From the NCBI RefSeq assembly GCF_001636295.1, contig NZ_CP014209.1:1302001-1366000 (forward strand): a stretch of DNA of 64,000 nt. The letters are read 5' to 3'. This stretch comes from Isoptericola dokdonensis DS-3 (GTDB lineage: Bacteria > Actinomycetota > Actinomycetes > Actinomycetales > Cellulomonadaceae). Within the stretch, counting starts at the first letter, position 1, and every line of letters starts with the position of its first letter. Under the pieces are notes generated by a model. The model saw only the letters and a program-made list of their open reading frames with translations. It had not been told where the DNA came from and did not search any database. Position numbers and translations under genes: made by a program. Positions 1-8,201 of this stretch are shown here, one piece after another.

Positions 1-1
1 C

Positions 2-328
2 CTCGCCCACCACCCGCGCATCGGCGAGCGACCGGCGGGCACCGGCGCGGAGGCCGCGGCCTCCCGGCGCGAGCAGGCGAGCATGGCCGACGCCGGCGCC
101 GACGTCGCCGCGCGCATGGCCGCCGGGAACCGGGCCTACGAGGACCGGTTCGGGCGGGTGTTCCTGATCCGCGCCGCCGGGCGCACGCCCGACGAGATGC
201 TCGCCGAGCTCGAGCGACGGCTCGCCCACGACGACGCGACGGAGGTCGTCGAGGCCTGCGACCAGCTCGCCCAGATCGCGCTGCTGCGGCTGCGCGCCGA
301 CGTCACCGACGAGGGGACCACCCCATGA
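2..328 (+). CDS. uraD: OHCU decarboxylase, C-terminal part (5' end outside window)
   Basis: Decarboxylates 2-oxo-4-hydroxy-4-carboxy-5-ureidoimidazoline to S-allantoin, the last step of urate breakdown. The visible 108 codons carry the family motif HPRIGE near the window edge and the FGRVFLIRAAGR segment. The start lies upstream of the window. The stop overlaps the ATG of uraH (ATGA), so the two are translationally coupled. The next two genes supply the preceding steps of the pathway, which supports the call. Confidence 0.9.
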   Translation, partial: LAHHPRIGERPAGTGAEAAASRREQASMADAGADVAARMAAGNRAYEDRFGRVFLIRAAGRTPDEMLAELERRLAHDDATEVVEACDQLAQIALLRLRADVTDEGTTP

Positions 329-654
329 GCCACCTGACGACCCACGTGCTGGACGCCACCGCCGGGACCCCCGCCGCGGGGGTCGGCGTGGAGCTGACCG
401 ATGCGGGCGGCTCCCTGGTCGCCGCGGGCGTCACGGACACCGACGGCAGGGCAGCGCTCGGCCCGGACCGCCTGGAGCCGGGCCGCTACCACCTGACGTT
501 CGCCATCGGCGCCCACTTCACCGAGCAGGGCGTGGAGACCTTCTACCCGGAGGTCACCGTGACCTTCGAGGTCACGCCCGCGGGCGCCGACCGGCACCTG
601 CACGTGCCGCTGCTGGCGAGCCCGTTCGCCTACTCGACCTACCGCGGGAGCTGA
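325..654 (+). CDS. uraH: 5-hydroxyisourate hydrolase
   Basis: Transthyretin-like enzyme that hydrolyses 5-hydroxyisourate to OHCU, the substrate of UraD. At 109 aa it has the normal family length. It opens with SHLTTHVLD, with the early His used in catalysis, and ends in the diagnostic YRGS tetrapeptide. It overlaps uraD by 4 nt and is followed 2 nt later by hpxO, so the three form one operon. No signal peptide is seen, so it should be cytoplasmic. Confidence 0.95.
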   Translation: MSHLTTHVLDATAGTPAAGVGVELTDAGGSLVAAGVTDTDGRAALGPDRLEPGRYHLTFAIGAHFTEQGVETFYPEVTVTFEVTPAGADRHLHVPLLASPFAYSTYRGS

Positions 655-656
655 CC

Positions 657-1844
657 GTGCGGATCATCGTCATCGGAGCCGGCGTCGGTGGCGCCAGTGC
701 CGCCATCGCGCTCCAGCGGCTCGGCCACGAGGTCGTCGTGCACGACCGGATGCGCGAGAACCGTCCCGTCGGGGCGGCGCTGTCGCTGTGGTCGAACGGC
801 GTCAAGGTGCTCAACTGGCTGGGGCTCGGCGACGAGGTCGCCGCGCTCGGCGGCCGCATGGAGGACATGGCCTATCTCGACGGGCGCACCGGCGAGGAGC
901 TGTGCGCGTTCAGCCTCGCGCCCGTCACCGAGCAGACCGGCCAGCGGCCCTACCCGGTGGCCCGCGCCGACCTGCAGCGTCTCCTCATGGAACGGGTCGA
1001 GCACCTGCACCTCGGCCACGAGATGGTCGCGATCGACGACGACGGCGAGCGCGTCACCGTGACGTTCGCCGACGGCTCCACGGACACCGGCGACCTGCTG
1101 ATCGCGGCCGACGGCGCGCGCTCACGGGCCAGGGACCACGTCACCGGTGCCGCCGAGGGCGGGCCCCGGATCGAGCGCACGTACTCCGGCTACACGAACT
1201 TCAACGGCCTGGTCGCCGCGGACCCGGCGATCGGCCCGGCCGACCGCTGGACGACCTACGTCGCGGACGGCAAGCGCGCCGCCGTCATGCCGGTGGCCGA
1301 CGGCCGCTTCTACTTCTGGTTCGACGTCCCGCAGCCCGCGGGCCTGCCCGACGAACGCACGGACGGCAAGGCCCCGCTGGAGGAGGCCTTCGCCGACTGG
1401 GCCCCGGGCGTCAAGACGCTGCTCGCGGCGATCGACCCGGAGCGCTCGCTCAACCGGGTGGAGATCTGGGACATCGACCCGTTCCACACCTGGACCCGCG
1501 GCCGGGTCGCGCTCCTCGGCGACGCCGCCCACAACACCGCCCCCGACATCGGCCAGGGTGCCTGCCTCGCCCTGGAGGACTCCTTCGCCCTGGCGATCAG
1601 CCTCGCCACCAACACCGTGAGCGTCGAGGACTCGCTGCGCCGCTACGCCGCGAGCCGCTCCGAGCGGGCGGGCGACCTGGTGCTGCGGGCCCGCGCCCGC
1701 GGCGAGGAGACCCACGGCTACGACCCCGCCACCACCGCCGCCTGGTACGAGTCCCTGCGCGGCAACGACGGCGCCGGCATCATCCGCGGCATCGTCGGCA
1801 ACATCACGGGCTCCCCCGTCAACCTGGGCGTCGGGGTCCTCTGA
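657..1844 (+). CDS. hpxO: FAD-dependent urate hydroxylase (HpxO type)
   Basis: Flavoprotein monooxygenase of 395 aa, predicted to oxidise urate to 5-hydroxyisourate. The N-terminus is an FAD-binding Rossmann motif (GAGVGGASAAIAL, residues 7-19). The second FAD motif is GDAAHNTAPDIGQGACLALEDS near residue 290. The start is GTG, 2 nt after the uraH stop. With uraH and uraD it would complete urate to allantoin without a cofactor-free uricase. The general family (PHBH-type monooxygenase) is certain. The urate specificity rests on the neighbours. Confidence 0.88.
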   Translation: MRIIVIGAGVGGASAAIALQRLGHEVVVHDRMRENRPVGAALSLWSNGVKVLNWLGLGDEVAALGGRMEDMAYLDGRTGEELCAFSLAPVTEQTGQRPYPVARADLQRLLMERVEHLHLGHEMVAIDDDGERVTVTFADGSTDTGDLLIAADGARSRARDHVTGAAEGGPRIERTYSGYTNFNGLVAADPAIGPADRWTTYVADGKRAAVMPVADGRFYFWFDVPQPAGLPDERTDGKAPLEEAFADWAPGVKTLLAAIDPERSLNRVEIWDIDPFHTWTRGRVALLGDAAHNTAPDIGQGACLALEDSFALAISLATNTVSVEDSLRRYAASRSERAGDLVLRARARGEETHGYDPATTAAWYESLRGNDGAGIIRGIVGNITGSPVNLGVGVL

Positions 1845-1865
1845 CCCACCCGGCGATCACGACCC

Positions 1866-1934
1866 CGAGGTAGTACCCCCGGTCGCGAGGTCGCACCCCG
1901 GGGGTACGACCTCGCGACGGGAAGTACTACCTCG
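1866..1934. repeat. nested inverted repeats between convergent genes (possible bidirectional terminator)
   Basis: Two perfect inverted repeats lie one inside the other. The outer arms are CGAGGTAGTAC (1866-1876) and its complement (1924-1934). The inner arms are GTCGCGAGGTCG (1882-1893) and its complement (1907-1918). The core motif CGAGGTNGTAC thus occurs four times, twice in each orientation. The site lies between the 3' ends of hpxO and the symporter gene, where a two-way terminator would be expected. There is no T-run. Confidence 0.7.
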
Positions 1935-1955
1935 CGCACGGGACGGGACGACGAA

Positions 1956-2053
1956 GGGTGGGAGGACGGGTCTGCCGCGCGGTCGTCAGACCGGAAGCGG
2001 AGGGCGCGCAGCGCCCGTGAGCGCGACCGCGCGGCAGACCCGTCCTCCCACCC
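1956..2053. repeat. perfect 30-bp inverted repeat with 38-nt spacer
   Basis: The left arm 1956-1985 (starting GGGTGGGAGGACGGGTCTGC) is exactly complementary to 2024-2053. The spacer holds a second small hairpin (GGGCGC gca GCGCCC, 2002-2016). The element ends 22 bp after the symporter stop codon. It is much longer than a usual terminator stem. It could be a terminator, a cruciform, or a small palindromic repeat element. Confidence 0.75.
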
Positions 2054-2075
2054 GCAGGTGAGACCCGTGAGCCGG

Positions 2076-3752
2076 CTACTCCGTCTCGGACACCCGCGCC
2101 GCCACGCGCCGGGCCGGGTACCGGATCTCCTCGACCATCTCCTGGACGTGCTCCGACGGTGGCCTGGTGAGCTTCGAGACCACCACGGTGACGATCAGGT
2201 TCACCAGGGCGCCGATGGTGCCGATGCCCTCCGGCGAGATGCCCCAGACGTGCTCGTTGGCGGGGGTGCCGAACACCTCGAGCGTGTAGATCATGTAGGT
2301 CGCGGTGAACACGAGGCCCACGATCATGCCGGACGCGGCGCCGACGGCGTTGGCTCTCTTCCAGAAGATCCCCAGGACGAGGATCGGGAAGAACGTGGAC
2401 GCCGCCAGTCCGAAGGCGAAGGCGACCACCTGGGCCACGTACGCCGGCGGGTTGATGCCGCCGTAGATGGCGACGACGACGGCCAGGCCCATGGCGATGC
2501 GCCCGACGAGCAGCCGCTGCGACTCCGAGGCCTCCTTCTTCACGACGCGGAAGTACAGGTCGTGGGAGACGGAGGAGGAGATGACGAGCAGCAGGCCCGC
2601 GGCGGTCGACATGGCGGCGGCGAGGCCACCGGCGGCCACCAGCCCGACGATGGGGGCGGGCAGCCCGGCGATCTCGGGGGTCGCGAGCACGAGGATGTCG
2701 TTGTTGACGATGAGGTCGGCCCCGCTGGTGGGGTCGTTGCTCAGCGTCGTGATCGTGGTCGCGCCGTCGGCGACGGTGACCAGCTCGGTGGCCTGCCAGT
2801 TGCCCACCCAGGCGGGGAGCGCGTCGACGGCGACGCCGTTCACGGACTCCATGAGGTTGAGCTTGGTGAACGCACCGACCGCGGGGGCGGTGGTGTAGAG
2901 CAGGCCGATGAAGACCAGCGCCCAGAAGGCGGAGAACCGGGCGCCGCGCACCGACTTGGTCGTGTAGAAGCGGACGATGACGTGCGGCAGGCCGGCGGTG
3001 CCGATCATGAGGGACATGGTCACGAGGAACACGTCGATCTGCGGCCGGGCGGCGAACGCCTCGGTGTAGGCGGCGAGCCCGAACTGCTCGCTGAGCGCGT
3101 CGAGCTCGGCGAGGATCTGCCCGAACGTCACCTGCGGGACGGGGAACCCGGTCATCTTCTGCGCGATGGTCCACGCGGGGATGAGGTACGCGACGATCAT
3201 CACCGTGTACTGGGCCACCTGGGTCCAGGTGATGCCCTTCATGCCGCCGAGCACGGCGTACATGAAGATGACGATCGCGGCGACGACGACGCCGCCCTCG
3301 ATGGACAGGTCCAGGAACCGGCTGAACACGATGCCGCCGCCGCGCATCTGCCCGACCACGTAGGTGAAGGACACGATGATCGCGGCCACCGCCGCGATGA
3401 GCCGCACGTACTCGGAGTACCGGTCGCCGACGAACTCGGGGACGGTGAACTTGCCCCACTTGCGCAGGTAGGGGGCCAGCAGCAGGGCGAGCAGCACGTA
3501 GCCGCCCGTCCAGCCCATGAGGTAGACGGAGCCGTCGGAGCCCATGAAGGCGATGAGGCCCGCCATGGAGATGAACGAGGCGGCCGACATCCAGTCGGCG
3601 GCGACGGCCGCACCGTTGGCGACGGCAGGCACGCCCTGGCCGGCCACGTAGAAGCCGGCGGTCTCCTTCACGCGGCTGCGCCACGCGATGTAGAGGTAGA
3701 CGGCGAAGGACACCCCCACGAAGACGAGGGACCAGATCTGGATGTCGCTCAC
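2076..3752 (-). CDS. sodium:solute symporter, acetate/monocarboxylate type
   Basis: A 558-aa integral membrane protein of the SSS family, close to ActP/MctP cation-acetate symporters. It begins with a hydrophobic segment near residues 5-22. It shows FYVAGQGVPAVANGAAVAADWMSAASF-type family sequence and the conserved GGMKGITWTQVAQY segment near residue 160. About 13 membrane helices are expected. The GTG start overlaps the stop of the DUF4212 gene (GTGA), so the two are coupled. The C-terminus runs into an arginine-rich cytoplasmic tail. Substrate is inferred from the family; pyruvate or another short organic acid is also possible. Confidence 0.85.
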   Translation of the reverse strand: MSDIQIWSLVFVGVSFAVYLYIAWRSRVKETAGFYVAGQGVPAVANGAAVAADWMSAASFISMAGLIAFMGSDGSVYLMGWTGGYVLLALLLAPYLRKWGKFTVPEFVGDRYSEYVRLIAAVAAIIVSFTYVVGQMRGGGIVFSRFLDLSIEGGVVVAAIVIFMYAVLGGMKGITWTQVAQYTVMIVAYLIPAWTIAQKMTGFPVPQVTFGQILAELDALSEQFGLAAYTEAFAARPQIDVFLVTMSLMIGTAGLPHVIVRFYTTKSVRGARFSAFWALVFIGLLYTTAPAVGAFTKLNLMESVNGVAVDALPAWVGNWQATELVTVADGATTITTLSNDPTSGADLIVNNDILVLATPEIAGLPAPIVGLVAAGGLAAAMSTAAGLLLVISSSVSHDLYFRVVKKEASESQRLLVGRIAMGLAVVVAIYGGINPPAYVAQVVAFAFGLAASTFFPILVLGIFWKRANAVGAASGMIVGLVFTATYMIYTLEVFGTPANEHVWGISPEGIGTIGALVNLIVTVVVSKLTRPPSEHVQEMVEEIRYPARRVAARVSETE

Positions 3753-4075
3753 AGCCGCTTCCCCTCCTCGTCGCGCTCGGCGACGCCATACTCGTCGTCG
3801 AGGCGGTCCATGCGCAGGGTGTACACGAGGATCAGGATGATGAACGTGTAGATGGCACCCTGCTGGGCGAACCACAGGCCGAGCGGGAAGCCGGCGATCA
3901 CGATCTTGTTGAGCTGCTCGATGAGCAGGATCCCGCAGACGAACGACACCACGAACCAGATGGACAGCAGCACCACCATCAGTCGCAGGTTCTTCTTCCA
4001 GTACTCCTGACGCCAGCCGTTCGCCCCGGGTGGTGACCCGGGGTCCGGCGCGGTCGCCGGTCGGTCGTCGACCAT
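3749..4075 (-). CDS. DUF4212 small subunit of the sodium:solute symporter
   Basis: A 108-aa membrane protein with two hydrophobic helices (about residues 34-57 and 67-90), the hallmark WRQEYWKKNLRLM before the first helix, and an FPLGLWFAQQGAIYTFIILI second helix. DUF4212 proteins regularly precede an SSS symporter and are thought to be its small subunit. I chose the inner ATG because it has a GGGAG ribosome site at the right distance; the open frame upstream is arginine-rich and unlike the family. It is the first gene of the symporter operon. Confidence 0.88.
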   Translation of the reverse strand: MVDDRPATAPDPGSPPGANGWRQEYWKKNLRLMVVLLSIWFVVSFVCGILLIEQLNKIVIAGFPLGLWFAQQGAIYTFIILILVYTLRMDRLDDEYGVAERDEEGKRL

Positions 4076-4099
4076 CGGACGCTCCCTTCGTCGCGGTGA

Positions 4100-4121
4100 C
4101 CCCGGACGCCGTCGTCCGGGG
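4100..4121 (-). promoter_or_regulatory. short hairpin in the leader of the DUF4212-symporter operon
   Basis: Perfect 9-bp arms CCCCGGACG and CGTCCGGGG with a 4-nt loop, starting 25 bp before the DUF4212 start codon. It probably forms in the 5' untranslated RNA. A role in RNA stability or translation is inference only. Confidence 0.45.
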
Positions 4122-4154
4122 CACGTCCGTCCCTGTACCCGGTGAGCGAATCGC

Positions 4155-4303
4155 ACCGTTCGTGCTGGTCACAAGGCCTGCCGCCCCGGCGGCGGGTCGG
4201 GTCCCGCGAGCGGTCGGCACGGCCTCGCGAGCGGTCGGAGCCCCGTCGTGGACCGTTCGCGGGCCGCTGCCGACCGTTCGCGGGACCGGAGGGACCGTTC
4301 GCC
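4155..4303. promoter_or_regulatory. 21-bp-phased array resembling LytTR boxes
   Basis: GACCGTTCGC occurs at 4251, 4272 and 4293, exactly 21 bp apart. The opposite-strand version CGAGCGGTC occurs twice, also 21 bp apart (AGCGGT at 4209 and 4230). ACCGTTCGT stands alone at 4155. The published LytTR consensus is [TA][AC][CA]GTTN[AG][TG] repeated with 12-13 bp between copies. The 4155 copy fits fully, the others with one mismatch. The array lies between the divergent DUF4212-symporter and 4349 genes, and a LytTR regulator is encoded 4 kb away. Confidence 0.65.
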
Positions 4304-4336
4304 GATCGCCCGGGTCCGGCCCGGCCCGGCCCGACC

Positions 4337-4342
4337 TACAGT
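4337..4342 (+). promoter_or_regulatory. -10 box TACAGT, leaderless start of the 4349 gene
   Basis: TACAGT ends 6 nt before the ATG, placing transcription start at or next to the start codon. Confidence 0.5.
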
Positions 4343-4348
4343 CGGTCC

Positions 4349-4813
4349 ATGGCCTCGACGACGAGCTCAGCCCTCGGCAACCTCCTCCGTGCGGGAGGCC
4401 GCGCGCCCGCCCGGCGCCGGCAGGTGTTCCATCCCGGCAGCGTCGGGATGCTGACCGGCGCGCTGCTGGTGGTGGTGGGCAGCCTCCTGCCGTGGGTCGT
4501 GACCCCCTTCGGGAACCTGGGCGGGACCGCGGGCCCGGGCCTGTGGACGCTGTGCGCGGGTTTCATCGCCCTGGCGGGCGCGCTGCTGCCGCGTCGCTGG
4601 GTGGCGATCTGGCACGCGGTCGTGGCCGGCGGCACGGCGGGGCTCGTCGTGGGCTGGCAGCTCGCGCGGCTGGTGCAGGTGATGTCCTCGACGAACTCCT
4701 GGGGGCAGGCCATGCCCGGCATCGGCCTGGTGATGGTGGGCGGCGGCGCGGTGGTGCTGCTCGCGACGGCCGTGCGGCTGGTCCGCAGGCCGGCCGTCGC
4801 ACCGGGTGCCTGA
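4349..4813 (+). CDS. small integral membrane protein, unknown function
   Basis: A 154-aa protein I cannot assign to a family. After a basic N-terminus (about 30 residues) there are about four hydrophobic segments: MLTGALLVVVGSLLPWVV, LWTLCAGFIALAGALL, a Gly-rich GGTAGLVVGWQLARLV helix, and GIGLVMVGGGAVVLLATAV. It ends with a short basic tail. It is divergent from the DUF4212-symporter operon across the phased operator array, so it may share that regulation. The ATG is chosen over upstream starts because of the -10 box directly before it. Confidence 0.7.
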   Translation: MASTTSSALGNLLRAGGRAPARRRQVFHPGSVGMLTGALLVVVGSLLPWVVTPFGNLGGTAGPGLWTLCAGFIALAGALLPRRWVAIWHAVVAGGTAGLVVGWQLARLVQVMSSTNSWGQAMPGIGLVMVGGGAVVLLATAVRLVRRPAVAPGA

Positions 4814-4863
4814 CGGGCCTCGATCCGTGCCCGGGAGGGCTTTCCCGGAGGAGCCGTCGTCCG

Positions 4864-4869
4864 TAGGGT
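4864..4869 (+). promoter_or_regulatory. -10 box TAGGGT, leaderless start of the 4878 gene
   Basis: TAGGGT with 8 nt to the ATG. It would drive the second symporter operon including the two-component genes. Confidence 0.5.
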
Positions 4870-4877
4870 TGCCCGAC

Positions 4878-5210
4878 ATGGACGACGACGTCGCGACCAC
4901 GGACACCGTGGCGGAGGTGGACGCCACCTTCCGCACGCTGCGCCGCGTCGCGGTCGGCTACTTCGTCGTCTTCGTCCTCGGCGTGGCCGCCTTCCCCGTG
5001 CTGTCCCTGACGCTGGACTGGTGGTCGCAGGCGCGGCTGCTGGGCGGCATGAGTCCCGGGTTCCTCGTGGCGGCGTTCGGGCTGTACGTGTTCTTCGCGG
5101 TCCTGGGCCTGGCGGCGGCACGCCTGTCGTCGGCGGTGGAGCACCGGATGCTGGGCGACACCCCGGCGACCGACGACGACCTGTTCCTCGACGACGGGCG
5201 CGCCCCGTGA
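4878..5210 (+). CDS. small two-helix membrane protein preceding the second symporter
   Basis: 110 aa with two membrane helices (about residues 24-43 and 64-86) separated by a short loop, acidic at both ends (MDDDVATTD... and ...DDDLFLDDG). Its stop overlaps the GTG of the next symporter (GTGA). Position, size and topology match the DUF485/DUF4212-like small subunits that accompany SSS symporters, but no signature residue settles which family. Likely role: assembly or regulation partner of the symporter. Confidence 0.72.
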   Translation: MDDDVATTDTVAEVDATFRTLRRVAVGYFVVFVLGVAAFPVLSLTLDWWSQARLLGGMSPGFLVAAFGLYVFFAVLGLAAARLSSAVEHRMLGDTPATDDDLFLDDGRAP

Positions 5211-6898
5211 CGGGCGCGGGCGCCGCCGGCCTCGTGGTGGCGCTGGCCGCCGTGGCGACGGTGGCAGTGGTCATGCGGCCGCGGGGGGCCTCGACGGTGG
5301 ACTTCTACCTGGCGGGTCGCCGCGTCGGGGTGGTGACGAACAGCTGGGCGATCTGCGGCGACTACTTCTCGGCGGCGTCGTTCCTCGGCGTAGCCGCGGC
5401 GGTCTACGCCACGGGCCTGGACGGCGCCTGGTACGCCGTCGGCTTCGCGGCGGGCTTCGTCCCGGTGCTGCTGTTCGTCGCCGCCCCCCTGCGCCGGTTC
5501 GGAGAGTTCTCCATCCCGGACTTCCTGGGGCGGCGTCTCGGCTCCGAGCGGGTGCGGCTCGTGGCCGTGGGCGTGGTGCAGCTGATCATCCTCACCTACC
5601 TGGTGCCGCAGACCGTCGGCTCGGGCATCACCTGGGAGCTGCTGGTGGGTGACGGCGTGCTCGGCATGTCGGCGTACGCCACGGGGGTGGTGGCCTCGAC
5701 GGCGGTCGTGGCGACGCTGGTGGCGTTCGGCGGGATGCGGGGCACGACCTGGGCGCAGGCGGTGCAGTTCCTGCTGCTGCTCGGCGCGCTGGTGTGGCTG
5801 GCGGCGACCGTCGTCGGGGCGGGCTTCCACTACGGGGACGCGGTGCAGCACATCTCGACCGTGCCGCTCGAGGCCCCGGGGGCGGACGGCGCGCTGGAAC
5901 CGGAGCAGAGCGCCCTGCACCCCGATCGCCCGGCGGTGTTCGGGGAACCCGGCGCCACCTATGGGGGGCTGGGCCAGCTCGCGCTCATCGTCACCCTGGC
6001 GATGGGCACGGCGGGCCTGCCGCACGTGATGAACCGCTACTTCACCGCGCCGACGGGTGCCGCGGCCCGCACCACGACCGTGTGGGTGCTGTGCCTGGCC
6101 GGCCTGTTCTACTCCCTGGCCGTCATGGTGGGCACGGCGGCCCGCGAGCTGATCCCCGGGGCGGTCGACGACAACCCGTGGCTCGCCGACCTCACCGTGG
6201 ACGGCGTCCTGCTCGTGCCCGAGCACGCCCTGCCCGTGCTCGGTCGCCTGTTCGGCGGCGAGGCCGGGCTGGGGGTGGTGGCCGCGGGCGCCCTGGTGGC
6301 GGTCATGTCGACCGTGGCGGGGCTGCTGCTCGCGGCCGCGACGTCCTGGGGCCACGACGTCTACGAGCGGCACCTCAACCCCCGTGCGACCCAGCGCCAG
6401 GCCGTGCTGGCCGGCCGGGTCACGACGCTGGTGACGGCCTGCGCGGCCGCCGGGCTGGGGTTGCTCATGCGCCCCGACACGATGGTGGGCGCCACCCCGT
6501 CCGTCGTCGCGACGATGGTGACGTGGGCGTTCGCCGTCGCCGGGTCGGCGCTGACCCCCGTGTTCGTCCTGGCGATCTGGTGGCAGCGCACCACCGCCAC
6601 GGGGGCCGTGTGGGGCATGGCGGTGGGCGCGGTCGTGTCCGTGGGGATGTTCACGGCGGGCGCCGTGTCCAGCGGCGGGCTGCTGCACGACGTGCTGGTC
6701 ACCCCCACGCTCGTGGCCGCTCCCCTGGCCGCCTCCGTGACGGTGCTCGTCTCGCGGCGGACCACGCCGCCGCCCGACGTGGAGCGGTCGTGGCTGATCA
6801 TGCACGGCACCGCGGCCGACCGGCGGGCCGAGCGCCTCGCCCGGCTGGTGGTGGCCGAGGACCGGCGCCGCCGGGAGGTGCGCCGTGCGCGGCGGTAG
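5207..6898 (+). CDS. second sodium:solute symporter (SSS family)
   Basis: 563 aa, about 13 membrane helices. FYLAGRRVGVVTNSWAICGD (residues 30-49) and GGMRGTTWAQAVQF are the SSS hallmarks, aligned with the same segments of the first symporter in the window. An insertion rich in Glu/Pro (about residues 225-250) lies between helices. The arginine-rich C-terminus overlaps the kinase gene by 14 nt. Co-transcription with a LytS-type sensor suggests a carbon-source uptake system controlled by its own two-component pair. Substrate unknown; a short-chain carboxylate is the best guess. Confidence 0.85.
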   Translation: MTGAGAAGLVVALAAVATVAVVMRPRGASTVDFYLAGRRVGVVTNSWAICGDYFSAASFLGVAAAVYATGLDGAWYAVGFAAGFVPVLLFVAAPLRRFGEFSIPDFLGRRLGSERVRLVAVGVVQLIILTYLVPQTVGSGITWELLVGDGVLGMSAYATGVVASTAVVATLVAFGGMRGTTWAQAVQFLLLLGALVWLAATVVGAGFHYGDAVQHISTVPLEAPGADGALEPEQSALHPDRPAVFGEPGATYGGLGQLALIVTLAMGTAGLPHVMNRYFTAPTGAAARTTTVWVLCLAGLFYSLAVMVGTAARELIPGAVDDNPWLADLTVDGVLLVPEHALPVLGRLFGGEAGLGVVAAGALVAVMSTVAGLLLAAATSWGHDVYERHLNPRATQRQAVLAGRVTTLVTACAAAGLGLLMRPDTMVGATPSVVATMVTWAFAVAGSALTPVFVLAIWWQRTTATGAVWGMAVGAVVSVGMFTAGAVSSGGLLHDVLVTPTLVAAPLAASVTVLVSRRTTPPPDVERSWLIMHGTAADRRAERLARLVVAEDRRRREVRRARR

Positions 6899-8201
6899 CG
6901 GGCTGCTGGCGGTCGTGCTCGCCGTCGCCTGGCTGCTCGTGTTCCTGGTGACGCAGGTGCTGGTCGCGCCGGGGCTCGACGTCGCCGCGACGCTCGCCGT
7001 GGGCCTGGTGGTGAGCACCGTCGTCGTCCTCGGCTACCCGTCGGCGTTGCGCGGGCCGCGCGCCGGCGGTCGCGCGGCCCGCGTGCCCCGTCGGACCCGC
7101 GACCCGCGCGGCATGCGCGACGGGCTGACGATCGCGGCGGCCGGCCGGTCGGTGCCGCTGCGGCGGGGCCTCACCCCCGACGCGGCGCGGCGCACGGCGC
7201 AGCTGCTCAAGCCGCTGCTGGGCGGGGACGCCGTGGCCATCACCGACACCGAGCAGGTGCTGGCGTTCGTCGGCCCGGGAGCCGACCACCACACCGTCGG
7301 CGGAGCGCTGCAGACGCGGGTCGCGCGAGCGGCGCTGGGCAGGCGGCGCACCGTCGAGGTGCACGCCCGCGACGGCATCGGCTGCCCGGAGCCCGGCTGC
7401 CCGCTGCGCACGGCGGTCGTCGCACCGCTCGCGATCGGCGAGCGCGTCGTCGGGACGCTCAAGGTGTACCGCACCCACGACGAGCCGCCGCCGCGCGTGC
7501 TCGTCGAGGACATGGCCTCGATGCTGTCGCTGCACCTGGAGCTCGCGGAGATGGACCGCGAGCGCCACCTCGCCGCGGACGCGAAGCTCGACGCGCTGCG
7601 GGCGCAGATCAACCCGCACTTCCTGTTCAACATCCTCAACACGATCGCGTCGAAGTCCCGCACCGACCCGGACGAGGCGCGCCAGCTGCTGCTGCGGCTG
7701 AGCGACTTCTTCCGGTACGCGGTGCGTCAGGACGGCCACTTCGCGGAGTTCAGTCAGGAGTACTTCTTCGTGCGCACGTACGTCTCGCTGGAGCAGGCAC
7801 GGTTCGGGGACCGGCTGCGGGTGCGGTACGACATCGACCCCCAGGTGCTGACCACCCGGGTGCCGGTGCTGGTCATCCAGCCGCTGGTGGAGAACGCGGT
7901 GAAGCACGGGGTGGCGGACTCCGTGGGCGGCGGGACGGTGCACCTGCGGGCCCGGGTGGACCCGCTGACGCGGACCACGTCGATCCGGGTGTCGGACGAC
8001 GGCGCGGGGATGGCGCCGGACGTGCTGGAGCGGCTCCTCGCCGGGACCCGGGACCCCGCGCCCGGACCGCGGCACTCGGGGGTCGGGCTCTGGAACATCT
8101 CGCAGCGCCTCGACGCGCTGTTCGGCGACCGGTACACGTTCGACGTCGTCTCCACCCCCGGCGCGGGGACCACCGTCGACCTGCAGATCCCGCTGAGGTG
8201 A
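6885..8201 (+). CDS. LytS-type sensor histidine kinase
   Basis: 438 aa. Two N-terminal membrane helices (about residues 5-25 and 30-50), then a GAF-like region (about 80-205), then a His-kinase domain of the LytS family. The phospho-acceptor motif QINPHFLFNILN is near residue 245, the N box ENAVKHG near 336, and G boxes SDDGAGM and GVGLWNISQRL follow. The GTG start lies inside the end of the symporter gene, and the stop overlaps the regulator start (TGATG). With only two helices the sensor may read an internal metabolite through the GAF domain, or the symporter itself. The ligand is unknown. Confidence 0.9.
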   Translation: MRGGSGLLAVVLAVAWLLVFLVTQVLVAPGLDVAATLAVGLVVSTVVVLGYPSALRGPRAGGRAARVPRRTRDPRGMRDGLTIAAAGRSVPLRRGLTPDAARRTAQLLKPLLGGDAVAITDTEQVLAFVGPGADHHTVGGALQTRVARAALGRRRTVEVHARDGIGCPEPGCPLRTAVVAPLAIGERVVGTLKVYRTHDEPPPRVLVEDMASMLSLHLELAEMDRERHLAADAKLDALRAQINPHFLFNILNTIASKSRTDPDEARQLLLRLSDFFRYAVRQDGHFAEFSQEYFFVRTYVSLEQARFGDRLRVRYDIDPQVLTTRVPVLVIQPLVENAVKHGVADSVGGGTVHLRARVDPLTRTTSIRVSDDGAGMAPDVLERLLAGTRDPAPGPRHSGVGLWNISQRLDALFGDRYTFDVVSTPGAGTTVDLQIPLR

